DNA of 39,881 bases from a virus. Shown in pieces: positions 14,342 to 22,753 of the stretch (positions within the stretch are counted from its first letter, which is position 1; every line of letters starts with the position of its first letter). The notes under the pieces were generated by a model. The model ran no database searches. It saw nothing but the letters and a program-made list of their open reading frames with translations, and was not told the origin of the DNA. The stretch lies in the IMG/VR virus record IMGVR_UViG_3300005617_000205, positions 1 to 39,881 of that record. The stretch is one strand, 5' to 3'. The translations under genes were made by a program, and so were the position numbers.

Positions 14342-14848
14342 TTATCCGAATATTTTATCAAGCTTTTCATCAATGCGTTTATCTACTTTCTTTTCTACTA
14401 CTGGATTTTCTTCTCCAGGCACGGGCATAAATTGGCGTTGGGGCATCTTGAATACATATTTTCCAAAAGCCTTTCCCTCCAGTCCTTCATTGTGAATTTG
14501 CGCATAAACAATATCAGTACCCACACTCACATCCATTCCACTCTTTTGAGCCTTTACTTCTTTATGAAGAGTTCCAGTTCCTTTGCCAATCAATATTCCT
14601 CTTCGATCATTACGGGCTCTAAGTTTACCGCTCCTTTTGAAAGTGTCGTCTTTATCATTTTTGCGTTTATCCCACTTGCTACTCTTACCATCTTGAAACT
14701 GCTCTTCTTCAAAAGAACTGTCAACTTGATCCTGCAATTCCATTTCAACAAATTCAGGAAGCTCAATCGTCAAAAACGCATGCATCTCCTGAGCGGACTT
14801 ATGAAAGTCGTCTCCGAGCGATTGGCCAGTCTTAACGTTGCGTATCAT
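14342..14848 (-). CDS. Mu G-like virion morphogenesis protein
   Basis: 168 residues. The region SVGTDIVYAQIHNEGLEGKA followed by MPQRQFMPV matches the conserved pattern of the phage virion morphogenesis family (Mu gpG / P2 gpS): a Y-A-x-I-H-x-x-G strand followed by P-x-R-x-F. The N-terminus is helical. This family acts in tail or head-tail completion. It starts by ATGA-type overlap with the F-like gene upstream. Confidence 0.75.
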   Translation of the reverse strand: MIRNVKTGQSLGDDFHKSAQEMHAFLTIELPEFVEMELQDQVDSSFEEEQFQDGKSSKWDKRKNDKDDTFKRSGKLRARNDRRGILIGKGTGTLHKEVKAQKSGMDVSVGTDIVYAQIHNEGLEGKAFGKYVFKMPQRQFMPVPGEENPVVEKKVDKRIDEKLDKIFG

Positions 14849-15717
14849 TCTTTCACGTGTTTAGCTTCCCATTCCTTTTGCATCTTCTCCGCTTGCTGCC
14901 TGATCTTCGCGGCCTGATCATTTCCAACCTCCTTGATGAACGGATGCGCATCGGTGAAAACCTCTCCGGTGATGCCAACATTGTTTTGAAACATATCCTT
15001 CACATCGGGAAAAGACTTTGGCATTACTGAAGGAGTGTCTTCGCTTCTCCATCGCGTATAGCAGCGGCAATTCCAACCGTTGGGAGGATAGTAAGTATTC
15101 CAAAAGTTATTGACCGTTCCGTCTGCATTATGAATTGCAAGCACTGCACCATCAAGCTCGCGATGAGCCTCGCGCACACGGCCATCCTTTTGCGTGAGGT
15201 AAAGCAATTTTCCTCCTCGTGCTTCTACGCTCTTCCAATTCTCTGCGGCTCTTCCTGCTGCTGTGGCATAGTTGTATTCAGCCTGCAAATAATTTTTGCT
15301 ATACTTTTCATTGATGGCGAGTGCATGCTTTTTGAATTCGCTAAACGGCACCGGCTTATCGTCTGGCCCGGTGAGTTCTTTCACCAATTCAATGATGTTT
15401 AAGTGGTTCTTAAAGGCCGCAAAAACATTGACGTTTGAACGTAATTCCAATATGAATTTGTCTGCCCTCGTAAACTCTCCCGCAGGATTGATTCCATAAC
15501 CTTCAGCCACGGCCTTCCACAGTTCATCAGTGGTGGCTTGCCAAGTGGCTTCGTCAATATCTCCTGCCTCAATCAGTTTGTTGTAAACCTTATCGGTTAT
15601 TTCCTGAAAGAGTTTTGAGAGATCAACATTGCCCGAAGCTTCGGGATGAATTAAATTTTTTGGATAGAGCTCCGCGACTGCCTGTGTTACCTGAACAAGC
15701 CTTCCGGAGCTGAAGGC
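14845..15717 (-). CDS. Mu F-like minor head protein, probably reached by -1 frameshift from the portal
   Basis: The conserved part includes YLTQKDGRVREAHRELDGAV, then PPNGWNCRCYTRW, the signature of Mu gpF minor head proteins. The frame is open up to 15729 but has no ATG before this domain; the first standard start is GTG 15510. About 69 protein-like codons lie upstream (15717-15511). A slippery A_AAA_AAG at 15723-15717 in the portal frame would deliver ribosomes exactly into this frame, giving a 290-residue F part fused to the portal. Otherwise a 221-residue product from GTG 15510 is possible. Gpf-like proteins sit inside the head and are injected or stabilise the portal. Confidence 0.8.
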   Translation of the reverse strand, partial: AFSSGRLVQVTQAVAELYPKNLIHPEASGNVDLSKLFQEITDKVYNKLIEAGDIDEATWQATTDELWKAVAEGYGINPAGEFTRADKFILELRSNVNVFAAFKNHLNIIELVKELTGPDDKPVPFSEFKKHALAINEKYSKNYLQAEYNYATAAGRAAENWKSVEARGGKLLYLTQKDGRVREAHRELDGAVLAIHNADGTVNNFWNTYYPPNGWNCRCYTRWRSEDTPSVMPKSFPDVKDMFQNNVGITGEVFTDAHPFIKEVGNDQAAKIRQQAEKMQKEWEAKHVKE

Positions 15718-16925
15718 TTTTTTCCCTTGCTACCTCCAGAGCTTTGTTTTGGTTTGGTTGGCTTCTTCGGGTTGCCCTGGTCATCGAGCTCTTCATCCCC
15801 ATCCGGTTCATCTTCTCCGTCTTTCTCAATATCGAGATAACGGAACTCACGGTCTTGCAATGGATATCCTTTATCAATGAGGAAAGGGAAAAGCGTTTCA
15901 TTGTTGTAAAACGTTTCGCTTCGTTTATTATCCTCAATGAATTCATCCTCGGTGCGTTCATGCACTTCGGCAGACCCGGCAAACGCTTTTACATCCTGAC
16001 TTCCGGTTTGGCCGTTGATGAGCTTGCTTATCATTTCATCGCAGTACTTGGCTTTCTCCAAATAAATCTTGTGCGCGTTTTGTCCCTTAGAAGATTCAAT
16101 GATTTGCACTTCATCCTGATCATCGAGTATCACCCAAAGATTGGAACCGAACTCACTAGCCATTTGCTCAAGCCTTGTAATTTCCTTTTGATCTTGGCTC
16201 GCAGATTTTATTGCAAGAATTGGCATGCCGTACTTTTCACTGTGTCGGCTCCAGTCGGTGCGCGAATAATTTTTCCAAATCACTTCCTTTGAAGCAATGA
16301 GCAACATGCCGAGATCATCGTGCTCACCAACTTCAAGCAACCATTTGTTGAAAGGAGGCTTGCGATAAGGAATGCCGGAGCTATCGCCCACGTTAATGAG
16401 AATCTCTCCAGTCTCCGGGCGTACATGCTCGCGAGGGAAAAGCTTCACATCTTTAAACTCCATCGTTAAACCTTTCTCTGTGCTCTGCACCATCTGACCA
16501 AACTCAATGAGTGTGTGACCGTAAAAAGGAGTTTCATGCATGAGATACCTGAAGCGATGAAACCAAGTTTTCTGAAGAAAGCGAGTTGCATTTTCATCGA
16601 TGGTATCAGTGCCTTTGATGAACACAGCAAACGGTGAACCGATGGTCTTCAAAATGTTATTGCGTATTGCACTTTTTGTGTGGGGCTCACGCACGGTCTG
16701 GCGATAGACTTCATACAACAACCACCGATTTGGAAATTCGGGATTTTCGGCAGCGAGAATTGCAGAGACTAATTCGTCCTGCTGCATTTGCGCCATGAAG
16801 CTCCTGCGCTGAGTAATATCAAAACTCAATCGTTTGCTGTCGTTTTCAAAATATTTTTTGGCTTTGTTCTCCATCTTATTGAAAGAGGGAAGCCATGATT
16901 TGATTCTACTTATTCCGAATTCCAT
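15687..16925 (-). CDS. Portal protein (DUF935, Mu gp29-like)
   Basis: 412 residues as read in frame zero. The core includes TVREPHTKSAIRNNILKTIG, RFRYLMHETPFYGHTLIEFG and SEKYGMPILAIKSAS, typical of DUF935 portals of Mu-type phages. The C-terminus is an acidic then basic low-complexity linker (DGEDEPDGDEELDDQGNPKK) that ends at 15687. The linker contains a perfect slippery heptamer; frameshifting would give a portal-F fusion of about 693 residues. The portal forms the ring through which DNA is packaged. Confidence 0.88.
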   Translation of the reverse strand: MEFGISRIKSWLPSFNKMENKAKKYFENDSKRLSFDITQRRSFMAQMQQDELVSAILAAENPEFPNRWLLYEVYRQTVREPHTKSAIRNNILKTIGSPFAVFIKGTDTIDENATRFLQKTWFHRFRYLMHETPFYGHTLIEFGQMVQSTEKGLTMEFKDVKLFPREHVRPETGEILINVGDSSGIPYRKPPFNKWLLEVGEHDDLGMLLIASKEVIWKNYSRTDWSRHSEKYGMPILAIKSASQDQKEITRLEQMASEFGSNLWVILDDQDEVQIIESSKGQNAHKIYLEKAKYCDEMISKLINGQTGSQDVKAFAGSAEVHERTEDEFIEDNKRSETFYNNETLFPFLIDKGYPLQDREFRYLDIEKDGEDEPDGDEELDDQGNPKKPTKPKQSSGGSKGKKPSAPEGLFR

Positions 16926-16941
16926 AGTAGTTATGAGTTAA

Positions 16942-17415
16942 TTACCAAGTACCAAATTTGTTGACGTTGATAGGACGATCACCCTGTGTGCGCTTGGGTT
17001 GACTACCCCAACGGTTTTTTGTAAGTGGCTCTGTATTGCCGTCTGTGTCTGACTCGGTGAGCTGCGCCAGCGTGGTATTCATTTTGCCATCGCTGATTTT
17101 GTTGAGAAGCTCCATCGTGTCGTCATAATTTTTGATGATGCGCTCCGGTACCATTACATCAGGGATGCGCTCATAGATGTAATACATCACCAGGCACTTC
17201 GTCCAGCGGAGTAAAGCCTTGTTTCTGTTCGCTCCGGTTTTTGCGAACTCTGTATTCACATCGTAACGACCGCTAAGCAATTCAATGATTTGCCCGATGG
17301 CTTCATCTTCTGCGGAATCGAGAACGCTATCTGTTGCCTCTGTAATCTGATCGAGCTTGTAGGTCTTGATCTGATAGAGGTAATCTGCCTTTGCAATGAA
17401 ATCGGTGACTGGCAT
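16942..17415 (-). CDS. DUF1320 (Mu gp36-like) protein
   Basis: 157 residues. It begins VTDFIAKADYLYQIKTYKLDQIT and contains LDSAEDEAIGQIIELLSGRYDV, then ALLRWTKCLVMYYIYERIPD, matching the DUF1320 family, a head-tail connector-type protein of Mu relatives. The C-terminal tail is polar and basic. It is tightly packed against the small gene upstream and the portal gene downstream. Confidence 0.8.
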   Translation of the reverse strand: MPVTDFIAKADYLYQIKTYKLDQITEATDSVLDSAEDEAIGQIIELLSGRYDVNTEFAKTGANRNKALLRWTKCLVMYYIYERIPDVMVPERIIKNYDDTMELLNKISDGKMNTTLAQLTESDTDGNTEPLTKNRWGSQPKRTQGDRPINVNKFGTW

Positions 17416-17416
17416 A

Positions 17417-17554
17417 TCAATTGAGGTTAAAGGTGAAAGGATAAATATCTATTCCGTCAGAGAGGATGAGCATGTTCACACTCGCGCGGATTTCTTCATA
17501 CTCCACAAGAATGAAGCATACAAAATGAAGTTTGTTGTGCATTGTCTCGATCAT
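17417..17554 (-). CDS. Small protein (45 aa) between terminase and DUF1320 genes
   Basis: A 45-residue frame whose ATG (17554-17552) overlaps the terminase stop and whose stop is one base before the next ATG. The gap is thus filled exactly by this frame, which argues for translation. It has a short hydrophobic core (LHFVCFILVEY) and an ILSDGIDIYPF segment. No family recognised. Confidence 0.5.
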   Translation of the reverse strand: MIETMHNKLHFVCFILVEYEEIRASVNMLILSDGIDIYPFTFNLN

Positions 17555-19164
17555 CCTTGTCGTGCGCTATTGTGTTTGTATTTGCCCATCCTATTGCCCG
17601 GAGCGCGATCATCATTTCTGCTGCGGTTGGTTTTCGTCAGCAAATAGATTGCTCCTTCCACGGCATCAGGGCCATCATCATGACCATTAGGGAAAGCAAG
17701 GAACTGATCGCGAAGGGTGATCATGTCAATATTCTTCTGAAGCTTCTTATTGAAGCCGATCAGACCACGCTCAGCTAGTGGTGATAAATCTTCGATGCGT
17801 CCGAACTTATCAGGCTTGGCCCTCTTGTCTGCACGAAGCCGGAGAATCTTTCCGCGGCTGTCTCCTTCGCTGTCATATTCATTCATGTACAATTCCTCTT
17901 GCAAAAAATTTGCTTCGAGGTAATGCGGACAAACTACTTCGCGGTGGCCGGGCTTTAAGCCTTGTATAAATGTTTTTTTGCGGATGCCTTCGTCAATGTC
18001 GTAATGAGCCGATACCATTGCCACACGACTCGCCTGACGTACCCACGCCCAAATGATATGAAAGTATTTACCCTTTCGACCAACGAGCACAATGGCTTTA
18101 AAATCGTTTTTCTTTGCGCCCTTATAACTTGGATCATTATAAGTGATGAGCTGATCATAATCATCGAGCGCGAAGCAATCCAGCCACGGCAGATGTTCCT
18201 CTTTGAAAATATCTCCATCCTCGATGTGCAAGTGATAGAACTGACGCATGGCATTGCGCCAACCCATTTCGTTAATCCTTTTTTGAAGATGCTTGATTGT
18301 ATATCGAGGCCAAGCCGGAACTCCACCGTTCTCGATAGTAAGCATCTTATGAGTGCGTGGGTCTTCCGTAGCGAAGACCTTGATGTGAACGATGCCTTTG
18401 CGGATTGGATCACCTTCTTTCACATCGCCAACGAAGTGAGCTGTGAGATCATTCTTTGCTGTTCTGTTACATGCAAAAATCAATCGCTTTCCCTTGATGC
18501 TCAAACAGCCCAAGAATTCTCCTAAGCACCAATCCAAATCTTCTTTAACGATGGCTTGATTCTTTGCACGCTTCTTACTTGATGCGTCATCGATCACACC
18601 AAGATTAGGACGTTTGGCCGCACTGCGTACACCCGCAGGGTTTTGACCAATACCAAAAGACCAGAAGCCAATGCCATCAGAAGTAATGAAGTGGCCTTCA
18701 CTCCATGCACCGCTAAAACGCTGCTCACCGAAATCGTCAACATATCTGCGGTTGTTCTCCAGCTCTGCCTGCACATCACCAATAAGCTTAGTTGCTTTTG
18801 GTTCTGTCTCACTGGCAAGAATCATCCCGGTGAGTTCTCCTTTTGCTTTCATCCACAGAGGAATGAATACATCTGCAAAAACTGATTTGGCATGTTCACG
18901 CGCCCACTCTAAAACAATGGTGATATCATCATTGGGCAAAATCTCATTGGCGGCTTTTTCGTGAAACCACCCAAAGTCGCTATCGATGTAATGCGGGAAA
19001 TAATACTTACAGAAATCTTGAAAATTTTTAACCTTCAACAGGTTTTGAATACGTGCTTGTTTTTCCTCATCCGTTTCGTTGGCATTAATTCCAGCGGTTT
19101 GTTTGCGAATGCGATCGCACAGATCAAGCCATTGCTGATAAACTTTGTCGTCAATCTTTGCCAT
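17551..19164 (-). CDS. Terminase large subunit (Mu gp28-like)
   Basis: 537 residues from ATG 19164. The in-frame extension to 19191 would need a TTG and overlaps a small gene, so it is not preferred; the chosen start has GGAAAG eight bases upstream. Motor motifs: WAREHAKS (Walker A-type) and LGVIDDASS (Walker B). Nuclease motifs: TYNDPSYK with the NDFKA region, and DGPDAVEGA near the C-terminus. This enzyme packages phage DNA by headful cutting, which in Mu-like phages carries flanking host DNA at both ends. Confidence 0.92.
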   Translation of the reverse strand: MAKIDDKVYQQWLDLCDRIRKQTAGINANETDEEKQARIQNLLKVKNFQDFCKYYFPHYIDSDFGWFHEKAANEILPNDDITIVLEWAREHAKSVFADVFIPLWMKAKGELTGMILASETEPKATKLIGDVQAELENNRRYVDDFGEQRFSGAWSEGHFITSDGIGFWSFGIGQNPAGVRSAAKRPNLGVIDDASSKKRAKNQAIVKEDLDWCLGEFLGCLSIKGKRLIFACNRTAKNDLTAHFVGDVKEGDPIRKGIVHIKVFATEDPRTHKMLTIENGGVPAWPRYTIKHLQKRINEMGWRNAMRQFYHLHIEDGDIFKEEHLPWLDCFALDDYDQLITYNDPSYKGAKKNDFKAIVLVGRKGKYFHIIWAWVRQASRVAMVSAHYDIDEGIRKKTFIQGLKPGHREVVCPHYLEANFLQEELYMNEYDSEGDSRGKILRLRADKRAKPDKFGRIEDLSPLAERGLIGFNKKLQKNIDMITLRDQFLAFPNGHDDGPDAVEGAIYLLTKTNRSRNDDRAPGNRMGKYKHNSARQG

Positions 19165-19240
19165 TAGTATTCTTTCCGTTTTTATATCCAACTATGAAAC
19201 CCAAACCGAATATGATCGCGATGCATAGCAAGAGCATCAT
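19151..19240 (-). CDS. Tiny single-pass membrane protein (29 aa)
   Basis: 29 residues from ATG 19240, overlapping the previous stop (TGA 19239-19237) by ATGA and overlapping the terminase start by 14 bases. It has one hydrophobic helix (MMLLLCIAIIFGLGFIVGY) followed by a polar tail (KNGKNTNGKD). Coupled overlaps on both sides favour it being translated. Function unknown. Confidence 0.45.
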   Translation of the reverse strand: MMLLLCIAIIFGLGFIVGYKNGKNTNGKD

Positions 19241-19710
19241 AGCTCCGCACGCTTGCGATTGAGGTAGTCATCTGCTTTTGGAATGAGAAGTTTTGCAAGC
19301 TCCAAATCTCTCATCTGCACATCGTCAATAAATTCTTTAAGAATGTTCACCACAGTGGCCCACTCTAATTGTTTGCCCTTGATTGTGGTGAATAATTTTT
19401 GAAGGGCATCGATATCACCTTTGTCAAGGAGAGGAAGAGTTTTATTCTCTTCGGTTTCCTTTTCAAATTGTTTGATGAAATTATCCTTGCGCATTTTAAG
19501 CGCCTTCGTCTGGTAGTTGATCAACTCCCACACATCATCCTCGGCCACCTCGCGGCTCATATTCTTCTTGGCACGCTTCTCATCCCACTTACCAACGGTC
19601 GACCATTTGGAAATAGATTTTTCTGAAGTGTTGAGTACACGTGCAATGTCTTTTTGCTGCCAACCTTGATTGAACATTTCTTGTGCAGCTTTCTTTTTGT
19701 CGTTGATCAT
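19237..19710 (-). CDS. Terminase small subunit-like protein
   Basis: 157 residues, the first gene of the leftward late operon. The N-terminal HTH is QEMFNQGWQQKDIARVLNTS followed by EKSISKW, the typical DNA-binding domain of small terminases. A helical coiled centre follows and a basic C-terminus (LNRKRAEL). It would recognise the pac site near the left end and hand DNA to the large subunit. A hairpin overlaps the region just before its start codon. Confidence 0.7.
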   Translation of the reverse strand: MINDKKKAAQEMFNQGWQQKDIARVLNTSEKSISKWSTVGKWDEKRAKKNMSREVAEDDVWELINYQTKALKMRKDNFIKQFEKETEENKTLPLLDKGDIDALQKLFTTIKGKQLEWATVVNILKEFIDDVQMRDLELAKLLIPKADDYLNRKRAEL

Positions 19711-19726
19711 GCGGCAAAAATGCCGC
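19711..19726. promoter_or_regulatory. Hairpin abutting the start of the leftward late operon
   Basis: GCGGCA (19711-19716), AAAA, TGCCGC (19721-19726) form a perfect 6-bp stem immediately before the start codon of the small terminase gene on the minus strand. It lies in a divergent intergenic region that must hold both late promoters. It may be a protein-binding operator or translational control element. Confidence 0.5.
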
Positions 19727-19884
19727 GAAAATGTGCCGTCTGAAAGGCAACTATTTGGTGAACTCCAAGAATGGAAAAGGTGACGTAAAGAAACGGAGAG
19801 GTGAAGTGAAGACTTGTTTTTTTACGCGTGCAATGTCTATGATTTTCGCATCACTATTTCACAAAGGAATAAAAAAAATTTAGA
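19727..19884. promoter_or_regulatory. Divergent late promoter region
   Basis: About 158 bases between the leftward terminase/head operon and the rightward protease/capsid operon. Both operons must start here. The stretch TATGATTTT near 19840 resembles a Bacteroidota -7 element (TAnnTTTG), but I find no clear -33 partner at standard spacing, so phage-activator control is likely. No gene is seen in it. Confidence 0.4.
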
Positions 19885-21072
19885 ATGTTCGAACCTCAAG
19901 CGATAGCAAAAGACAAATTCGAAATCAAGATGTATGGCACGATCTCTCAATGGGAGAAAGTGAATGCTGCTGACTTCGCCAAGTCTATGGATGAAGTGAT
20001 CGCGAAGGGTGCGAAAGAAATTATTTTCCCTGTTCACTCCGGTGGCGGTTCCATTTATGAAGGCATTGCAATGGGCAATAAAGTGCAGGAGGCCCGCGCA
20101 AAGAAAATTAAAACTCTTGCACGAATAGAAGGACTTGCCGCTTCAATGGCTGCTGTATTCTGCGCCAACTGCGATGAAGTTGAAATGGCAGATAACGCAC
20201 GCATGATGGTGCATGAAGGCACTACCATTTCTATGGGATCGGTTTCTCAATTGAGAGCTGACGCTGACCAACTCGAATCACTTAACAGTGACATAGCTGA
20301 TGCATTTGTTCAGCGCACAGGCAAAGAGAAAGATTGGATCATGCAAAACTGGTTGAACGGAAAAGACAAATGGTTCAACGCTCAGCAAGCAATCAATGAA
20401 AAGTTAGCTGATCGCAAGATTGCAAAAACCACACATAAGCTTCCTGTATTAGCGAACTCAACTCCTTGGGAGAAGATGGCCGCTTCTTATGATAAAATTT
20501 TTACACCTGAAAATTCAAAACCTGACAATACCATGAAAGAGCAATTGATCAAGACACTTGGCTTACCAGCTGACGCAACCGATGAGCAAATCAACGAGGC
20601 TGTTGCAAAGTTAAAAACCCCTGCACCAGCGGCAGCAGCTCCCGCAGCTGCGGCTCCAGCTCCTGCACCAGCTGCTTCGGCTCCTGTTGCCAATGAGAAA
20701 GCCATTGAGTTGGTTTTGAAAATGGCTGCTGAGCGTGGCGTGAAAGACCAGAAGAAACTGGATGCCATCAAAGAAGTTGCCAAGATCAATATCGATGCAG
20801 CTATGGAGTTGCTCCCTGAAAAGAATGCGGAAGATGCATTGCGCTTGAGCGATGTTCTAGCAGAGCTTAAAGGAGGTTCAGGCGCGGCCACTGGCGGAAG
20901 CCAGGCACGCAAAGACTGGACGTTCGAAGATTGGGAAAAGAAAGACCCACAAGGCTTCCATGAAATGCTTTCGAAAGAGCCGAAGAAGTACCTCGCTCTT
21001 TTCAATGCGGCAAATCCCGGAGCGAATATCACTGAAGCGGATTTGAAAGGCTTCGCAGCCGAACCCAAATAA
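19885..21072 (+). CDS. ClpP-like head maturation protease with scaffold-like C-terminus
   Basis: 395 residues. The N-terminal 200 are a ClpP-type (S14) serine protease: HSGGGSIYEG, catalytic Ser in GLAASMAA (S87) and His in MMVHEG (H110). A long Ala/Pro linker (about 235-270) leads to an acidic helical C-terminus (DWEKKDPQGFHEMLSKEPKK), typical of a scaffold or a delivery domain. An internal in-frame ATG at 20533 (residue 217, MKEQLIKTL) could give a separate scaffold product, as Mu does with I and Z. It acts inside the prohead. First gene of the rightward late operon. Confidence 0.82.
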   Translation: MFEPQAIAKDKFEIKMYGTISQWEKVNAADFAKSMDEVIAKGAKEIIFPVHSGGGSIYEGIAMGNKVQEARAKKIKTLARIEGLAASMAAVFCANCDEVEMADNARMMVHEGTTISMGSVSQLRADADQLESLNSDIADAFVQRTGKEKDWIMQNWLNGKDKWFNAQQAINEKLADRKIAKTTHKLPVLANSTPWEKMAASYDKIFTPENSKPDNTMKEQLIKTLGLPADATDEQINEAVAKLKTPAPAAAAPAAAAPAPAPAASAPVANEKAIELVLKMAAERGVKDQKKLDAIKEVAKINIDAAMELLPEKNAEDALRLSDVLAELKGGSGAATGGSQARKDWTFEDWEKKDPQGFHEMLSKEPKKYLALFNAANPGANITEADLKGFAAEPK

Positions 21073-21134
21073 TCACCAACAACAAAACGAGAAGTAAAAA
21101 ATTAATCGACTCAAAATTTTAAAAGATACTGATC

Positions 21135-21494
21135 ATGGAAAAGATTAAATGGCCGTTTGGAAAAGCTGATGCTCCTGCGCTTATCACAAGCGGAGCCGGA
21201 ACTGTGAGCCTTGTAAGCAAGGAAGGAAATGCGATTGATAATCAATATCACATCGCGAAGTTGTCACTCACCGGAAACATCACGCTGAATGCTGTTCCTG
21301 ATGCTGAGTTGCTGGCACCTGCACATTTGGAAGTGTATGTGACTTGCGATGGTACTGCACGCCACGTTGTGCTTGGAACAGGTTTTAACGCTGCCACTGA
21401 TCTCACGATGGTTGCCAGCAAGACGGTGAAGTTACTCTTCACTTATGATGGAAGCTCTTACAGCTTGGCTGCTCCTCAAATTCAGATCAACTAA
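21135..21494 (+). CDS. Head decoration-like protein candidate
   Basis: 119 residues, between the protease/scaffold and the capsid genes. It is beta-rich with a regular strand pattern (GNITLNAVPDAELLAPAHLE; KLLFTYDGSSYSLAAP), as in small capsid decoration proteins. No family signature is certain. In other phages this slot holds the decoration protein, so that is the best guess. The leader is AT-rich with no clear SD sequence. Confidence 0.55.
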   Translation: MEKIKWPFGKADAPALITSGAGTVSLVSKEGNAIDNQYHIAKLSLTGNITLNAVPDAELLAPAHLEVYVTCDGTARHVVLGTGFNAATDLTMVASKTVKLLFTYDGSSYSLAAPQIQIN

Positions 21495-21560
21495 TCAGAA
21501 CTGAAGCAAATTTTTTAAACGCAAAAAACGAAACTCGAAATTTTTTAACCTGAAATAATC

Positions 21561-22487
21561 ATGGCAAACGAAGCACTCAAAGTCCTTATCTCCAGCGATG
21601 TTCAAAAGGCGTTGTTTCCTAACAACAGTTTTTATGAAGGCTGCCAGAGCGATGCGGCTGGAATTGATGTGGATACAATCACGATCCCTCAAGATGAAAC
21701 AGGCTCAGCTGAAGTGTTGGTGAACCCAACCAAGTTGCCGCTTGAATCTTTCATGGAAGAAGACACTAAGAAAACTTATGCTGCCGACTTCCTGATCACT
21801 CGCCCGCAACCGATCAGCTGGAACAATGCATTGCTTACGAGCTATGATAAGCGTGCGGCCAAAACTTACAAGCATACCAACTCACTATTGACTTCGCTTG
21901 CAAACCGTATCATGTACGGATGGGCTCCATCAGTTTCAGCAAATATCAAGCAAGCGCAGGGAACTGCAACCCGCACAGCGACCGCACCAGGTGCAACCGG
22001 AACCCGCAAGGTTACCATTGAGCAAGATTACATTTCGATGATGACCTTGTTCAACTACTGGAACGTGCCAGTGGATGGACGCAGAGTGGTTGTGCCTCCT
22101 GCGTTCTATGAAGATATTTTGGCCATCAAGAAAAGTTATGGCTACGGAACAGAGGCGAACAACACATTGTTCGGTAACCCTCTGAATCCAGGAGCGATTG
22201 CACGCATCTTCACATTTGATGTGTATTTGCGCAGCTCTACTACCAGCTTCGACAATGCCGGAGCGAAGAAGGCTGTGAATGCAGTTGGTGCAACCACCGA
22301 CAACCTTTCAGCGATCTTTTATCACCCGATGTTTGTGCGCTATGTGAAGGGTGCTCCAGCAGTGTTTATGGACCCGTATGCTAAGCCTGAATTGGCTGGC
22401 GGTGTGGGCATGAACGTGGCCATCCGTGGCGGTGGCACTGCAAGCCGTAACTCACAAATCGGTGTGGCTGCTCTTATTGAGCAATAA
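21561..22487 (+). CDS. Major capsid protein
   Basis: 308 residues. It contains TITIPQDETGSAEVLVNPTK, then SYDKRAAKTYKHTNSLLTSL, then a long beta-rich region ending VGMNVAIRGGGTASRNSQIG, consistent with HK97-fold capsids of Mu-type phages (T-like). It lies directly after protease/scaffold and decoration genes and is the expected most abundant virion protein. A stem-loop follows the stop. Confidence 0.82.
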   Translation: MANEALKVLISSDVQKALFPNNSFYEGCQSDAAGIDVDTITIPQDETGSAEVLVNPTKLPLESFMEEDTKKTYAADFLITRPQPISWNNALLTSYDKRAAKTYKHTNSLLTSLANRIMYGWAPSVSANIKQAQGTATRTATAPGATGTRKVTIEQDYISMMTLFNYWNVPVDGRRVVVPPAFYEDILAIKKSYGYGTEANNTLFGNPLNPGAIARIFTFDVYLRSSTTSFDNAGAKKAVNAVGATTDNLSAIFYHPMFVRYVKGAPAVFMDPYAKPELAGGVGMNVAIRGGGTASRNSQIGVAALIEQ

Positions 22488-22506
22488 GAAATGGTAAACA
22501 CTTTTT

Positions 22507-22543
22507 CCGGTGAGCACCTCCTAACACGAGCTCTACTCACCGG
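22507..22543 (+). other. Stem-loop after the capsid gene
   Basis: CCGGTGAG (22507-22514) and CTCACCGG (22536-22543) form a perfect 8-bp stem with a 21-nt loop. There is no U tract after it on the plus strand, so it is not a standard terminator. It may stabilise the 3' end of the capsid message or set differential expression between capsid and the downstream lysis genes. Confidence 0.5.
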
Positions 22544-22567
22544 GCTTACCACAAGAAAGTGAAAGCA

Positions 22568-22753
22568 ATGAGCCACATAGCAGACAACGCATCAGGCATT
22601 TTTGGAGGTGCCATTGGCACCGTACTAGGAAGCGCACTCGGAATGATCACAGTTCACAATCTTATTGAAACCGCAGTCTTGGCATTTGTAGGAGCAGTGA
22701 TCGGATTTTTTACAAACAAAGGATTGAAGTGGATAACCAAAAAAATGTCATGA
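22568..22753 (+). CDS. Small membrane protein, possible holin
   Basis: 61 residues from ATG 22568; a GTG at 22559 would add three residues. Gly-rich hydrophobic segments (GIFGGAIGTVLGSALGMI and AVLAFVGAVIGFFTNKGL) predict two membrane helices. A polar N-terminus and basic C-terminus (KWITKKMS) follow the class II holin layout. It overlaps the next gene by ATGA and precedes a putative endolysin. Holin function is inferred. Confidence 0.55.
   Translation: MSHIADNASGIFGGAIGTVLGSALGMITVHNLIETAVLAFVGAVIGFFTNKGLKWITKKMS

Noticed and set aside
15623-15982. 119-residue minus-strand frame over the portal 3' end
   Set aside because: Third frame over the portal tail; basic, Ser/Arg-rich shadow with no features of its own.
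19164-19191. Nine-residue N-terminal extension of the large terminase
   Set aside because: It needs a TTG start and overlaps the tiny membrane gene more deeply; the ATG at 19164 has a plausible ribosome site.
20487-21068. 193-residue minus-strand frame opposite the scaffold linker
   Set aside because: Ala/Gly/Ser-rich product created by the complement of the Ala/Pro codons; antisense shadow.
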